Source: an uncultured Porphyromonadaceae bacterium (GTDB lineage: Bacteria > Bacteroidota > Bacteroidia > Bacteroidales > UBA11471). Taken from it: 64,000 nucleotides of DNA. The notes under the pieces are model-generated. The model was not told where the DNA came from. It made no database searches and saw nothing but the letters and a program-made list of their open reading frames with translations. The stretch is from contig URHG01000010.1 of the NCBI GenBank assembly GCA_900547555.1, positions 1 through 64,000 of the forward strand. Reading direction: 5' to 3'. Below are positions 51,700 through 61,119 of this stretch, one piece after another; positions within the stretch are counted from its first letter, which is position 1, and every line of letters starts with the position of its first letter. A program made the position numbers and the translations under genes.

Positions 51700-52941
51700 T
51701 CAAGGAATCAACAAATCAATCATTTGCAAAAGTGCCGAGTGAGTAAATCGTTCGATATTACGCTCCCGTTGCGTGCCGGCCATCACAATCTTCGATACGA
51801 CATTTCCGCCGCAAGCAACAGCAATGGCTACCATACCCACAGGTTTCCCGGGAGTTGCCCCATCGGGGCCGGCAATTCCCGAGGTGGCGATTGCACAATC
51901 GGTATGCAGCACACGCAGCACACCCCGTGCCATCTCTTCTACAACCGGAAGACTTACCACACCGTTCTGTTCTATGGTTTCGGGAGAAACTCCCAACAAA
52001 GATGTCTTCACATCATTGGCGTACGATACGACACTTCCTCTATAATAGGCCGAACAGCCCGGGACAAGAGTAAGTTCATGTGCAATATTCCCGCCGGTAC
52101 AACTCTCGGCTGTCGCAATCGTCAGATTCCGTTCCCGTAAAATATTACCCAACGCCCCCGCCAGAGACACATCTTCCCGGCAAAAGACATGGGAACCCAA
52201 CAGGGCAGTCAACTTCTCGAACTGTATTTCAAGACCAGACTCAACCTCGGCATCATCTAATCCCGTCGCCGTAAGGCGAAGACGTATTACACCGGGTTTC
52301 GGCAGATAGGCCAAATGGATATACGGCGGCAGCTCATTCTCAAAATCGGTAAGGACAATCGCCAATCCCGACTCAGTATACCCCTTGACCAAACATGTAG
52401 CATGACGAACCGAAGAATGGTCGTTGAAGCGACTCCGCAAGCGCGGCAACACTTCATGAGAAACGGCATACTGCATTTCGGAAGGAACGCCGGGCATAGA
52501 TACGAGCACTTTATCGTCCCGGTCAAACCACATGACAGGCGCTGTTCCCACCGGATTGTATATGACGGTACACGCATCGGGCACCAATGCTTGATCGCGT
52601 GTAAGTTCATTCATCGTAAAACCTTTACGGGCAAACCGTTCTTCATTCATCTCCTGCACTTTCTCATCGCGATGCAAGGAGCACCCGTAAAGTTCGCAAA
52701 GGGTCTTTTTGGTAATATCGTCTTTGGTAGGACCCAAACCGCCCGTCATCAAAACGACCGGAACCCGAGTAAAAGCATCGAGAACCGCTTTTTTTATCTC
52801 GTCCTTTCGATCCCTGACCACCGTAACTTCGGTCAGTTCCCACCCCATAAGGTTCAACTGACGGGCAATCCACCCCGAATTGGTATCGGTAACCTGCCCT
52901 ATAAGCAACTCATCTCCTACGGCTATAATTTCTACATTCAT
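51700..52941 (-). CDS. cinA: CinA-type protein: NMN-pyrophosphatase-like domain plus NMN deamidase
   Basis: 413 aa. The N-terminal MoCF-like domain has IIAVGDELLIGQVTDTNS and MTGGLGPTKDD; the C-terminal PncC domain has ATAESCTGGNIAHELT and the ATSGIAGPDGATPGKPVGMVAIAV motif of NMN amidohydrolase, which returns nicotinamide mononucleotide to NAD synthesis. Though named competence/damage-inducible, its known activity is metabolite repair. It starts 11 bases after tsaD ends, so the two share a transcript. Confidence 0.93.
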   Translation of the reverse strand: MNVEIIAVGDELLIGQVTDTNSGWIARQLNLMGWELTEVTVVRDRKDEIKKAVLDAFTRVPVVLMTGGLGPTKDDITKKTLCELYGCSLHRDEKVQEMNEERFARKGFTMNELTRDQALVPDACTVIYNPVGTAPVMWFDRDDKVLVSMPGVPSEMQYAVSHEVLPRLRSRFNDHSSVRHATCLVKGYTESGLAIVLTDFENELPPYIHLAYLPKPGVIRLRLTATGLDDAEVESGLEIQFEKLTALLGSHVFCREDVSLAGALGNILRERNLTIATAESCTGGNIAHELTLVPGCSAYYRGSVVSYANDVKTSLLGVSPETIEQNGVVSLPVVEEMARGVLRVLHTDCAIATSGIAGPDGATPGKPVGMVAIAVACGGNVVSKIVMAGTQRERNIERFTHSALLQMIDLLIP

Positions 52942-52952
52942 GGTTGTCTTTT

Positions 52953-53972
52953 TTACAATTCCACCCGGGCAAACGGAGGGAGGTCTATCGAACAGAAATC
53001 TTTATCCATGTACTTGTAATATCCCGTAATAGCGACCATAGCCGCATTATCGGTCGTAAACGAAAATCGGGGCAGATAAATGTTCCAGCCGTAACGGGCG
53101 GCATGTTCCTGAAAAGCTCCCCGTACAGCCGAATTGGCCGACACGCCTCCGGCCACGGCAACTTCCCGTATACCGGTATCCTTTACCGCCCGGCGCAACT
53201 TATCCATCAATATATCGACGATCGTCGCCTGCAACGACGCGCAAAGGTCATTTTTACGCTGTTCTATAAAATCGGGGTTTTGCTTCAACTCATCTCTCAA
53301 AAGATAGAGAAAAGAGGTTTTCAATCCGCTGAAACTATAATCGTAACCCGGGATATGAGGTTTACTGAAATGGAAGGCTTTCGGATCTCCCTCTTTGGCC
53401 AGACGGTCCACGACAGGGCCTCCGGGGTAACCGAGTCCCATCACTTTCGCGCATTTATCGAACGCCTCTCCTGCGGCATCATCGATCGTCTGTCCTATCA
53501 CCGTCATATTTTTGTAGCTGTCGACCCGTATGATTTGCGAGTTTCCGCCCGACACCAACAAGCAGATAAAAGGGAATGTCGGTTGCCGGTTTTCTTCGCC
53601 TTCCACTCGGATAAAATGCGCCATCACATGCGCCTGCAAATGATTCACATCGATCAACGGTATATCGAGTGCCGAGGCAAAACCCTTGGCAAAAGAGGTT
53701 CCGACCAACAACGAGCCCATCAACCCGGGCCCCCGGGTAAATGCCAATGCATCGAGCGATGATTTATCGATTCCGGCCCGTCGGATCGCTTCGGAAACGA
53801 CCGGTATGATATTCTGCTGGTGCGCACGCGAAGCCAACTCGGGAACCACGCCTCCGAACGATTCGTGCACAGCCTGAGACGCTATAACATTCGACAACAT
53901 CACTCCGTCGCGAATAACGGCTGCCGACGTATCGTCGCACGACGATTCTATACCTAAAACAGTAATACTCAT
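52953..53972 (-). CDS. tsaD: tRNA N6-threonylcarbamoyltransferase TsaD
   Basis: 339 aa from MSITVLGIESSCDDTS (53972). It transfers the threonylcarbamoyl group to A37 of tRNA. The N-terminal GIESSCDDT, the metal-binding NHLQAHVMAH segment, VSGGNSQI, the DDAAGEAFDKCAKVMGLGYPGGPVVDRLA segment and VAGGVSANSAVRGAF are in order. A TTG two codons upstream is open but not needed. It is divergent from tamB and precedes cinA by 11 bases. Its ATPase partner tsaE is at 2.6 kb. Confidence 0.97.
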   Translation of the reverse strand: MSITVLGIESSCDDTSAAVIRDGVMLSNVIASQAVHESFGGVVPELASRAHQQNIIPVVSEAIRRAGIDKSSLDALAFTRGPGLMGSLLVGTSFAKGFASALDIPLIDVNHLQAHVMAHFIRVEGEENRQPTFPFICLLVSGGNSQIIRVDSYKNMTVIGQTIDDAAGEAFDKCAKVMGLGYPGGPVVDRLAKEGDPKAFHFSKPHIPGYDYSFSGLKTSFLYLLRDELKQNPDFIEQRKNDLCASLQATIVDILMDKLRRAVKDTGIREVAVAGGVSANSAVRGAFQEHAARYGWNIYLPRFSFTTDNAAMVAITGYYKYMDKDFCSIDLPPFARVEL

Positions 53973-54044
53973 ACGCAAATTTTTTGTGAGGCGAAATTAC
54001 ACAATAAAAAAGAATTATATACTTATTTATTCTGCGAAAAATCA

Positions 54045-54052
54045 TAAATTTG
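54045..54052 (+). promoter_or_regulatory. Likely -7 box for tamB
   Basis: TAAATTTG fits the TAnnTTTG pattern 15 bases before the tamB ATG, implying a leader of only a few bases. No -33 TTG was found. Confidence 0.4.
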
Positions 54053-54066
54053 TCCTTGATTGGTGT

Positions 54067-57000
54067 ATGAAATATCTATTCAGAATTATCAAAATACTGA
54101 TTGTCAGTACGCTGACAATATTTCTCGTTTCCGTAACAGCTTCATATCTGTTACTGAACATACCTTCGGTACAACAAAAAGTAACCCGTTTGGGAGAGAA
54201 AGAGTTATCGAAACTACTCGACACCCGGCTCACCATCGGAAAGGGTCATGTATTCCCTTTCAACAAAATACAACTCTCCGACGTCTGTCTCTATGACCGA
54301 CAAGGCGATACGCTGCTATATACTCAAAAACTCATCGCCGGATTCGCCTGGCAGGAATTATTGCAAAAACGATTGGTTTTCACAACCGTACAACTTTATG
54401 ACTTCGAGGTTTCCCTGCAAAAGAAAAATACCGACTCCCCGCTCAACCTGCAATTTATCATCGACCGTTTCAAGAAGGACGAACCGTCGGCCATCGACCT
54501 GCATTCCCAAGTCAATACGATACTCGCCCGTCGGGGAAAAATAAATTACGATGTCGTTTCAAAAAAGCGATCGCCACAAGGGGTCTTCGATCCGTACCAC
54601 ATAAAAATAGACAATTTTCTTGCCACTGTTTCCCTCAAATCTTTCGAAAGAGACTCTATCAATGTAAACATCAGAAAAATAAGTTTCGACGAACAATCGG
54701 GATTCTCACTCCGCAAATTCGGAGTCAAACTCATCGGAAACCGGGAAAACGTCATGGTAAGCAATTTTAGGATTACCTTACCGCATACCGATATATTGAT
54801 AAACCGGACATCAACCGATATATTATCGTATGATAACCTGAAAGATTTTTACAACAAAAGTCCCATCGACATCAAAATACAAAAATCGTATATAACTCTG
54901 TCCGATTTCGGTGCGTTTATTCCCAGATTGAAAAATACCCGAACACCAATGGGTATCGCTACACATTTGCAAGGAACGGTCGATAATCTCAAAGGCGACT
55001 TGCATATCGATTACGGAAATAACTATATCGTCCTTTCGGCCGAAGCCTCGGCCCGACACCTTTCCGATCCGGGAAAAACGACTTTTTCCGGGAAAGTCGA
55101 AAAACTAAATGTAACAAACACCGCACTCCCGCAATTATTGCAGGAAATTCTTCCCGAACGACCGGGGCTCGCCAAGCGATTTTCGCCCATAGGCGAATGG
55201 CAATTCAACGGAGAAATCGATAAAAATCCCGACGGATTAAACGCCAACGGTACTCTCGCTTGTTACTTGGGGGAAATACAAGGTAACGTCAACATGGATA
55301 TATCGGACAATGACCGTATCGATGTATTCAGTCTCAATGGGGAACTGAAAACTTCCGATTTCCAAATCGGGAAATTCTTCTCCGTGGAACCCCTTTTGGG
55401 AAATGTAGGCTTGGACATAAAACTGAATCTCAACCAACAAACACGGGGAGGAAGTTTATGGGGACGCGTCGAGGGGTATATCGACCATATCGATTTCAAA
55501 AATTACACCTATCAGAACATCGTCGTAAGCGGCAACTACAACGATACCAATTACGACGGCGTCATTTCGGTAAATGACCCGAACGGGCAAATGCAACTCA
55601 TAGGGACAATAGACCTTTTCAACGAACGGCCTGTCATACGGGTCTTGGCCGAAGGAAATAATATACGGCTGGGCCGGTTGAACCTTGCCCCCCAATACTC
55701 CGAATCGACCACCAGTTTCAATGTAACCAGCAATTTTTACGGAGATCATATCGATAATATCGAAGGTGAAATCGTTATCGACACACTCAGTTTCGAGAAT
55801 AAAGGGAAGCTCTTCTCTACCGGGAAATTCACCGTAACAGCAGAAAACAGAGACAGCCTGAAAAATCTGCAAATCAAATCGGACTTCATCAATGGATACA
55901 TCGAGGGTAAATACTCTTTCCGCCAAATAAAAAGAGATTTTACCGAATTACTTTCCCTATATCTTCCCGATGCCGTTTCTTCTCCTGACAGTACAAGTGT
56001 AGGGCAGAACAATTTCCGCTACGCATTCGATCTAAGCAACAGTATAGAACTTTCCTCGGCCTTCGAACTGCCCGTAACTTTGCAAAAAGATGTATCCGTA
56101 TCGGGACATTTCGATGCCGAAAGCCATAACATGAGCTTACAAATCGATGCCCCGGAATTGAAAATAAAAACGAAACGTCTGCTCCATAACGAAATCAGAT
56201 TACATACAAATGACTCAGCTCTCATGCTCTCGGCCCACACCGGTATGCTCAACAAAAAAGGGCAATTTACAGGCTGGGCATTCAACACAGAAGCTTACAA
56301 AAACCATATTTCATCGAGGTTGAATTGGAGCAACAACAGCGATACGACCTTCTGCGGTGAGATAAATACGCTCGCCCTATTGCAGAACAGTGCGCACGGT
56401 ATCGACTATAATATCCGCATCTTGCCCACGCAAATCATTATCGGCGACTCGGTATGGCATATCCGGCCGGCAACCATCGACATAGAAAACGGGAAAGGAC
56501 ACATCGACCGCATCGAAGTACGTCACCAAGAACAATACATGCTTATCGACGGACTTATTTCAAAAAATCCGACCGATATGCTCAATCTCTCGCTCAATGA
56601 CGTAAGCCTCGACTATATCTTCGACGCCCTCAACTTGAAAAACGTAGTTTTCGGTGGGCAGGCCACCGGAGATTTCCTCATCTCCGATCTACTGAACGGA
56701 GTCCCCCGCCTCAGTACGAAAAAATTCTTTGTCAAAGATTTTTCCTACAATCGCGCCAAATTCGGAGATTTGAACTTATACAGCCGGTGGGATAACGAGA
56801 ATAAAGGTATTCTTCTCAACGGAACAGTCACCCAAGAAGGATACCCCAATACGCTGGTCGACGGCTACATCTTCCCGACAAGAGATTCCCTGAATCTCCG
56901 ATTCGATGCCCAACATATTTCATTGGCTTTCCTCAATCCGTTTACAGAAAAAATTCTGCAAAACGTAGACGGATTCGCTACCGGAAAAATCAACTTCTAC

Positions 57001-58533
57001 GGACGATTCAAGGCCCTGAACGTAGAAGGTAGCGCATACGTCGACCGATTCGGATTCGGAATCGACTATCTCAACACCCGGTTTTACATCTCCGACTCGA
57101 TACGTCTTACCCCCGACGCCATTATCGTCGATAACATGACACTGACAGGAGCAGAAAATCACTTGGGAAAAGTGAACGGCATCATGCGACACAAACATTT
57201 CAAAAATATCGAATACTCCCTGAACGTCTCGGATATAAACAATATGCTGGTCTATAACACGACCGAAAAACAAAATTCGGTATATTACGGGAAAGTTTAC
57301 GGCAGCGGCTCCATCAGCATCGAAGGAGATATGCAATACACGGGTATCGACATCAACATGGCGACCGACGACAATTCGAAATTCACATTCGTACTCTCCG
57401 ACAATGCCGAAGCCGAAGAATACCAATTCATCACATTCGTCGATCGTTCCCGAGCTATAAATAATTATATCCGGAAAGACAGCACGACGCCTCCTCCTAT
57501 CGTCCTGCCCGAGACATCGCCCCACCTGCTTACCCTCAACCTGCAAATAGACGTCTCTCCGCAAATGTCCATGAATCTGCTCATGGACCCGTCTACGGGC
57601 GACATGATACGCGCCACAGGCAGCGGCAACATAAGACTGGAATACAATACCTTCTCCGACATAAAGCTATACGGCACTTACACAGTCGATAAAGGGAATT
57701 ACAATTTCAGCCTGCAAGACCTCATTACAAAAGACTTTACAATAAAGACGGGCAGCAGCATATCGTTTGTAGGAGCTCCTAAGGACGCCAACCTCAATAT
57801 CGAAGCCTACTATGCCCTCACAGCCAATCTCGAAGACCTCGACGAGAGTTTCGCCACCGAACAAGACTTGAACCGCACGACCATTCCCGTGCGTGCCATG
57901 CTGTACCTCACGGGAGATCTGCAACAACCCGATTTCCGATTCGACCTCGATTTTCCGACCGTTACGCAAGACATAGACCGGCGAATACGCAGTATCATCA
58001 GTTCCGAAGACATGGTCAACCGGCAAATCATCTATCTGCTCGCCTTGAACAAATTTTATACCCCCGATTACATGAACGTGGGACAAACCCACAACAACGA
58101 ATTGGCCTCTGTCGCTTCTTCGGCTCTATCGAGCCAGCTCAACAACCTGCTGGGGCAAATCAATGAAAACATCAATATAGGAACCAATCTGCGCAGCGAC
58201 AAAGGCGATTTTTCCGATGTAGAAGTCGAAGTCGCATTGTCGAGCCAACTCCTCAACAACCGGCTCATCATCAACGGAAATATCGGTTATCGAGATAATG
58301 CCGTCAACAACAATACGTTTATCGGCGACTTCGATCTCGAATATCTGCTCAACAAAAGCGGCAATATACGATTGAAAGCCTATAACCATTACAACGACAA
58401 AAATTACTATGTAAAATCGGCCCTGACTACGCAAGGCGTCGGTATCATGTATCGCAAAGAGTTCAACAAGTGGAGCGAATGGTTCTCATGGCTGCGCCGT
58501 CGCAAAAACAAAGTACAAACACAAACGCCATGA
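54067..58533 (+). CDS. TamB-like translocation/assembly module protein
   Basis: 1488 aa from MKYLFRIIKI. One N-terminal membrane helix (about 6-30) tethers a very long beta-strand-rich periplasmic region; the last roughly 450 residues form the TamB/DUF490 domain (DTTFCG and NIRLGRLN-like blocks, PFTEKILQNVDGFATGKINFYGRF, VPVRAMLYLTGDLQQPDFRFDLDFP, then the ELASVASSALSSQLNNLLGQINENINIGTNL segment). TamB-type proteins bridge the periplasm and are now linked to phospholipid transport to the outer membrane. Its TGA overlaps the ATG of a glycosyltransferase (58530-58533). Partner barrel TamA is not in the window. Confidence 0.92.
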   Translation: MKYLFRIIKILIVSTLTIFLVSVTASYLLLNIPSVQQKVTRLGEKELSKLLDTRLTIGKGHVFPFNKIQLSDVCLYDRQGDTLLYTQKLIAGFAWQELLQKRLVFTTVQLYDFEVSLQKKNTDSPLNLQFIIDRFKKDEPSAIDLHSQVNTILARRGKINYDVVSKKRSPQGVFDPYHIKIDNFLATVSLKSFERDSINVNIRKISFDEQSGFSLRKFGVKLIGNRENVMVSNFRITLPHTDILINRTSTDILSYDNLKDFYNKSPIDIKIQKSYITLSDFGAFIPRLKNTRTPMGIATHLQGTVDNLKGDLHIDYGNNYIVLSAEASARHLSDPGKTTFSGKVEKLNVTNTALPQLLQEILPERPGLAKRFSPIGEWQFNGEIDKNPDGLNANGTLACYLGEIQGNVNMDISDNDRIDVFSLNGELKTSDFQIGKFFSVEPLLGNVGLDIKLNLNQQTRGGSLWGRVEGYIDHIDFKNYTYQNIVVSGNYNDTNYDGVISVNDPNGQMQLIGTIDLFNERPVIRVLAEGNNIRLGRLNLAPQYSESTTSFNVTSNFYGDHIDNIEGEIVIDTLSFENKGKLFSTGKFTVTAENRDSLKNLQIKSDFINGYIEGKYSFRQIKRDFTELLSLYLPDAVSSPDSTSVGQNNFRYAFDLSNSIELSSAFELPVTLQKDVSVSGHFDAESHNMSLQIDAPELKIKTKRLLHNEIRLHTNDSALMLSAHTGMLNKKGQFTGWAFNTEAYKNHISSRLNWSNNSDTTFCGEINTLALLQNSAHGIDYNIRILPTQIIIGDSVWHIRPATIDIENGKGHIDRIEVRHQEQYMLIDGLISKNPTDMLNLSLNDVSLDYIFDALNLKNVVFGGQATGDFLISDLLNGVPRLSTKKFFVKDFSYNRAKFGDLNLYSRWDNENKGILLNGTVTQEGYPNTLVDGYIFPTRDSLNLRFDAQHISLAFLNPFTEKILQNVDGFATGKINFYGRFKALNVEGSAYVDRFGFGIDYLNTRFYISDSIRLTPDAIIVDNMTLTGAENHLGKVNGIMRHKHFKNIEYSLNVSDINNMLVYNTTEKQNSVYYGKVYGSGSISIEGDMQYTGIDINMATDDNSKFTFVLSDNAEAEEYQFITFVDRSRAINNYIRKDSTTPPPIVLPETSPHLLTLNLQIDVSPQMSMNLLMDPSTGDMIRATGSGNIRLEYNTFSDIKLYGTYTVDKGNYNFSLQDLITKDFTIKTGSSISFVGAPKDANLNIEAYYALTANLEDLDESFATEQDLNRTTIPVRAMLYLTGDLQQPDFRFDLDFPTVTQDIDRRIRSIISSEDMVNRQIIYLLALNKFYTPDYMNVGQTHNNELASVASSALSSQLNNLLGQINENINIGTNLRSDKGDFSDVEVEVALSSQLLNNRLIINGNIGYRDNAVNNNTFIGDFDLEYLLNKSGNIRLKAYNHYNDKNYYVKSALTTQGVGIMYRKEFNKWSEWFSWLRRRKNKVQTQTP

Positions 58534-59372
58534 CCGATAAACACAAAATCACGCTCGTACCATTAGGAGGACTGGCCAACCGCCTGCGGGCAATCGCTTC
58601 GGGTTATGAGTTATCCAAAGCGGTGGGTTCATTGTTCGACGTCATTTGGCTGAAAAACAAGGATTTGAATTGTCCGTTCGACTGCTTGTTCCGTCCTATG
58701 GAGCATGGCATCACCCTCATAGAAAGCTCTAAAATCGATTCTCTCATAAAATACAATGTCCCGCTGAAAAGAAACTTTTACCTGCCTACCCTATATCAAC
58801 GCCGCCATTTCAGCCAAAGACTTTACGACACCGATATAGAAAAACTGCGCGACGATGCCGGTGCAATAAAATCTCTTGTTGCCGGCAAAAACAGTTACAT
58901 CGCCAGCGGACTTCCTTTTTACCCGACCGAAGCCTTTTTATTTCGGGAGCTGTTTCGCCCTACCGACGAGATAACCGACGAAATCAAGAAACGATGCTCG
59001 GCTTTTACAACTCCCACATTCGGATTACATATACGCCGCATCGACAACGCCATTTCCATCGCTGAAAGCCCAATAACCCTTTTCATACAGCAAATAGAGC
59101 AGGACTTGAAGAAATACCCCGAAGCGCACTTTTATCTGGCAACCGACAGCGAAAAAGTCAAAGAACGCCTCCGGGAACGATTCGGGAACCGCATTCTGTA
59201 TTCCCCGGGCAAAGCCGACCGCAACTCCATAGAAGGAATGAAAGAGGCTGTTGCAGAGCTTTATACTCTTGCCGGAACACACCATTTCTACGGATCGTAT
59301 TACAGTTCTTTTTCAGATCTTGTCGCCGTACTCTCCGACCGACCCTACGATATATTGCGGAAAGAAATATAA
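58530..59372 (+). CDS. Fucosyltransferase-like GT-B glycosyltransferase
   Basis: 280 aa from MTDKHKITLV, a start inside the tamB stop. The N-terminal LGGLANRLRAIASG (about 12-25) and the central GLHIRRIDN (165-173) copy the nucleotide-binding and donor-contact motifs of NodZ/GT11/GT23-type fucosyltransferases (HIRRxD). The C-terminal half has an ATDSEKVKERL segment and a SPGKADRNSIEG segment. It probably transfers fucose or a related deoxy sugar to an envelope acceptor; donor and acceptor are inferred from motifs only. Coupling to tamB is unusual. Confidence 0.7.
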   Translation: MTDKHKITLVPLGGLANRLRAIASGYELSKAVGSLFDVIWLKNKDLNCPFDCLFRPMEHGITLIESSKIDSLIKYNVPLKRNFYLPTLYQRRHFSQRLYDTDIEKLRDDAGAIKSLVAGKNSYIASGLPFYPTEAFLFRELFRPTDEITDEIKKRCSAFTTPTFGLHIRRIDNAISIAESPITLFIQQIEQDLKKYPEAHFYLATDSEKVKERLRERFGNRILYSPGKADRNSIEGMKEAVAELYTLAGTHHFYGSYYSSFSDLVAVLSDRPYDILRKEI

Positions 59373-59540
59373 CGGAGTTTTATTTTCAAGAAAATAGCGT
59401 ACCCGAAGAAAAAATGAAAATCGGGTTCTATCACATTCCGTGCATATAACAAACAGCCCTTTTTACAATTAAATTTTATCAAAAAAACTATTCTCAGGGG
59501 AAATGTATTATTTCATACATTATTCTATTATCACATTTCA

Positions 59541-59548
59541 TATCTTTG
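59541..59548 (+). promoter_or_regulatory. Likely -7 box for the BACON lipoprotein gene
   Basis: TATCTTTG lies 35 bases before the ATG at 59583. No TTG at the -33 distance. Confidence 0.4.
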
Positions 59549-59582
59549 CGGAAATAATTCCATGTAATATTTAAAAACTATT

Positions 59583-60875
59583 ATGAAAAACATTTTCTAT
59601 TTCTTTCTCCCCATACTGCTATTGGCGGTAGGGTGCGACGAGTCTTCCGATAACGACATCGTTATCAAAGGAGGCGACAAGCTCACAATCAATGCTTCGC
59701 AGACCCAAGCATCTTTTACATTCACTGCACCCGATACATGGAGTCTGCACACCGATGCAACCGATTGGCTCACCCCCGATATCCTCGAAGGGGCGGCAGG
59801 CACGTATACTGTAAATCTTACCGTAGCAGCCAACACATCCGAAACAAGCCGTACGGCCACAATCGACATACGCTGTGCCAACGATGAAGAGAAACTCCTC
59901 ATCACCCAGCTCGGCACGGCCGATACCCCCCTGCCCCCGTCATTCGATGGAAAGTATATCAAATCACTGATGATAAAAGACACCAGCGATGGAGAAACCA
60001 TCTCCTCCACATTCGAATACAATGAGAAAGGGCAGCTTATCAAGATAATTGGCAAAGATGTGTATGAAGACGAAACAGACGTGTATGAATATATCATAGC
60101 TTACACCGATGGCAACGTAGAAATAAAAGGACGCGACGGAGAAGAATATACAGCTGCCATCGACGCCCGGGGTCGTGCCACACAGGTGCGTTATGTCGAT
60201 ACCGATGACGACAACCAAACTATCGACATAACACTCGCGTACGACAATGAGGGACAACTCACCAAAGAAACGGGCAAAACAGATGATTATAACGACTATA
60301 CCGTCGAATACAAGTGGACGAACGGGAATCTTACACAAACCACTTACGGTGGGTACAGCGACACAGATTTCCGCTACTCGGAATATGAAAACACCGGAAA
60401 TTTAGATATCAACTGGATTATTTCCGGAGGTTACAGCGAAAGCGGCGTTTCCCCTCTTGGGTTGCTCGGATTGCTGGGTAAACGCAGTGCACATTACGTC
60501 GTGCCTAACTACTGGGATATGGCTTCATCGCCCACTCCCGGATGGGATATCGAACGTCCTGTACGTGAAGATCTCATCGGTACTACACAGACCGACACAT
60601 ACACCGTAACAGAATCTGATGAAAACAAGGCGACAGCACAATACTCTTTCGATGCCGACAACGATCTTTCCGGAATCGTTACCGAAACGCCGGTCTACCG
60701 CATTTCTTACGAACGTACGGCGACTATCGTCAGAACAAATCCCAATGAAGAACCCTTTGTGGGAGAAGATGGTACAAAATATTATTGGGAGGTAGAGGTC
60801 CAATTCTCCGACCCTGTGGAAAGCAGCCGCGAGCAGATCGGAACAGATCGGACAGAAATATCCATCGGCTATTAA
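59583..60875 (+). CDS. BACON-domain lipoprotein with YD-repeat-like C-terminal region
   Basis: 430 aa. The lipobox AVGC (C18) follows a hydrophobic signal. The BACON-like domain (about 30-112: LTINASQTQASFTFTAPDTWSLHTDATDWLTP, ending RCANDEEKLLITQLG) is a putative carbohydrate-binding Ig-like fold. The rest (about 125-430) has strand pairs such as TFEYNEKGQLIKIIG and LAYDNEGQLTKETGK of the DUF4595-like or YD-repeat type. It is a surface lipoprotein; no SusC/D partner is adjacent. Confidence 0.8.
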   Translation: MKNIFYFFLPILLLAVGCDESSDNDIVIKGGDKLTINASQTQASFTFTAPDTWSLHTDATDWLTPDILEGAAGTYTVNLTVAANTSETSRTATIDIRCANDEEKLLITQLGTADTPLPPSFDGKYIKSLMIKDTSDGETISSTFEYNEKGQLIKIIGKDVYEDETDVYEYIIAYTDGNVEIKGRDGEEYTAAIDARGRATQVRYVDTDDDNQTIDITLAYDNEGQLTKETGKTDDYNDYTVEYKWTNGNLTQTTYGGYSDTDFRYSEYENTGNLDINWIISGGYSESGVSPLGLLGLLGKRSAHYVVPNYWDMASSPTPGWDIERPVREDLIGTTQTDTYTVTESDENKATAQYSFDADNDLSGIVTETPVYRISYERTATIVRTNPNEEPFVGEDGTKYYWEVEVQFSDPVESSREQIGTDRTEISIGY

Positions 60876-60881
60876 AAGCGT

Positions 60882-60918
60882 AAAAGAAAGGGAGTTTGAT
60901 GCTCCCTTTCTTTTTTAC
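60882..60918 (+). terminator. Terminator after the BACON lipoprotein gene
   Basis: AAAAGAAAGGGAG (60882-60894) pairs with CTCCCTTTCTTTT (60902-60914) around TTTGATG, followed by a T run. Confidence 0.88.
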
Positions 60919-61060
60919 ATCAGTGGTAAAACACATGTCGAACAATCGATAAAGGGCCCATCGCACAAAAACGTTTTTTAAACCTAAAAGATAGAAAGAC
61001 ACTTCTTTTTCAATAGAGATTGAAAGAAGGGTAATTTCCTGCAAGAAGTCTACAAAACCA

Positions 61061-61091
61061 AAAGAGGACAACTCGACGAGTTGTCCTCTTT
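61061..61091 (-). terminator. Terminator for the pectinesterase gene
   Basis: AAAGAGGACAACTCG and CGAGTTGTCCTCTTT form a perfect 15-base inverted repeat separated by one base (the loop opens to about 7 bases), 28 bases past the gene's stop codon on the minus strand. Confidence 0.75.
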
Positions 61092-61119
61092 ATTATAATA
61101 GGGTTATTCTATTCCGTCG

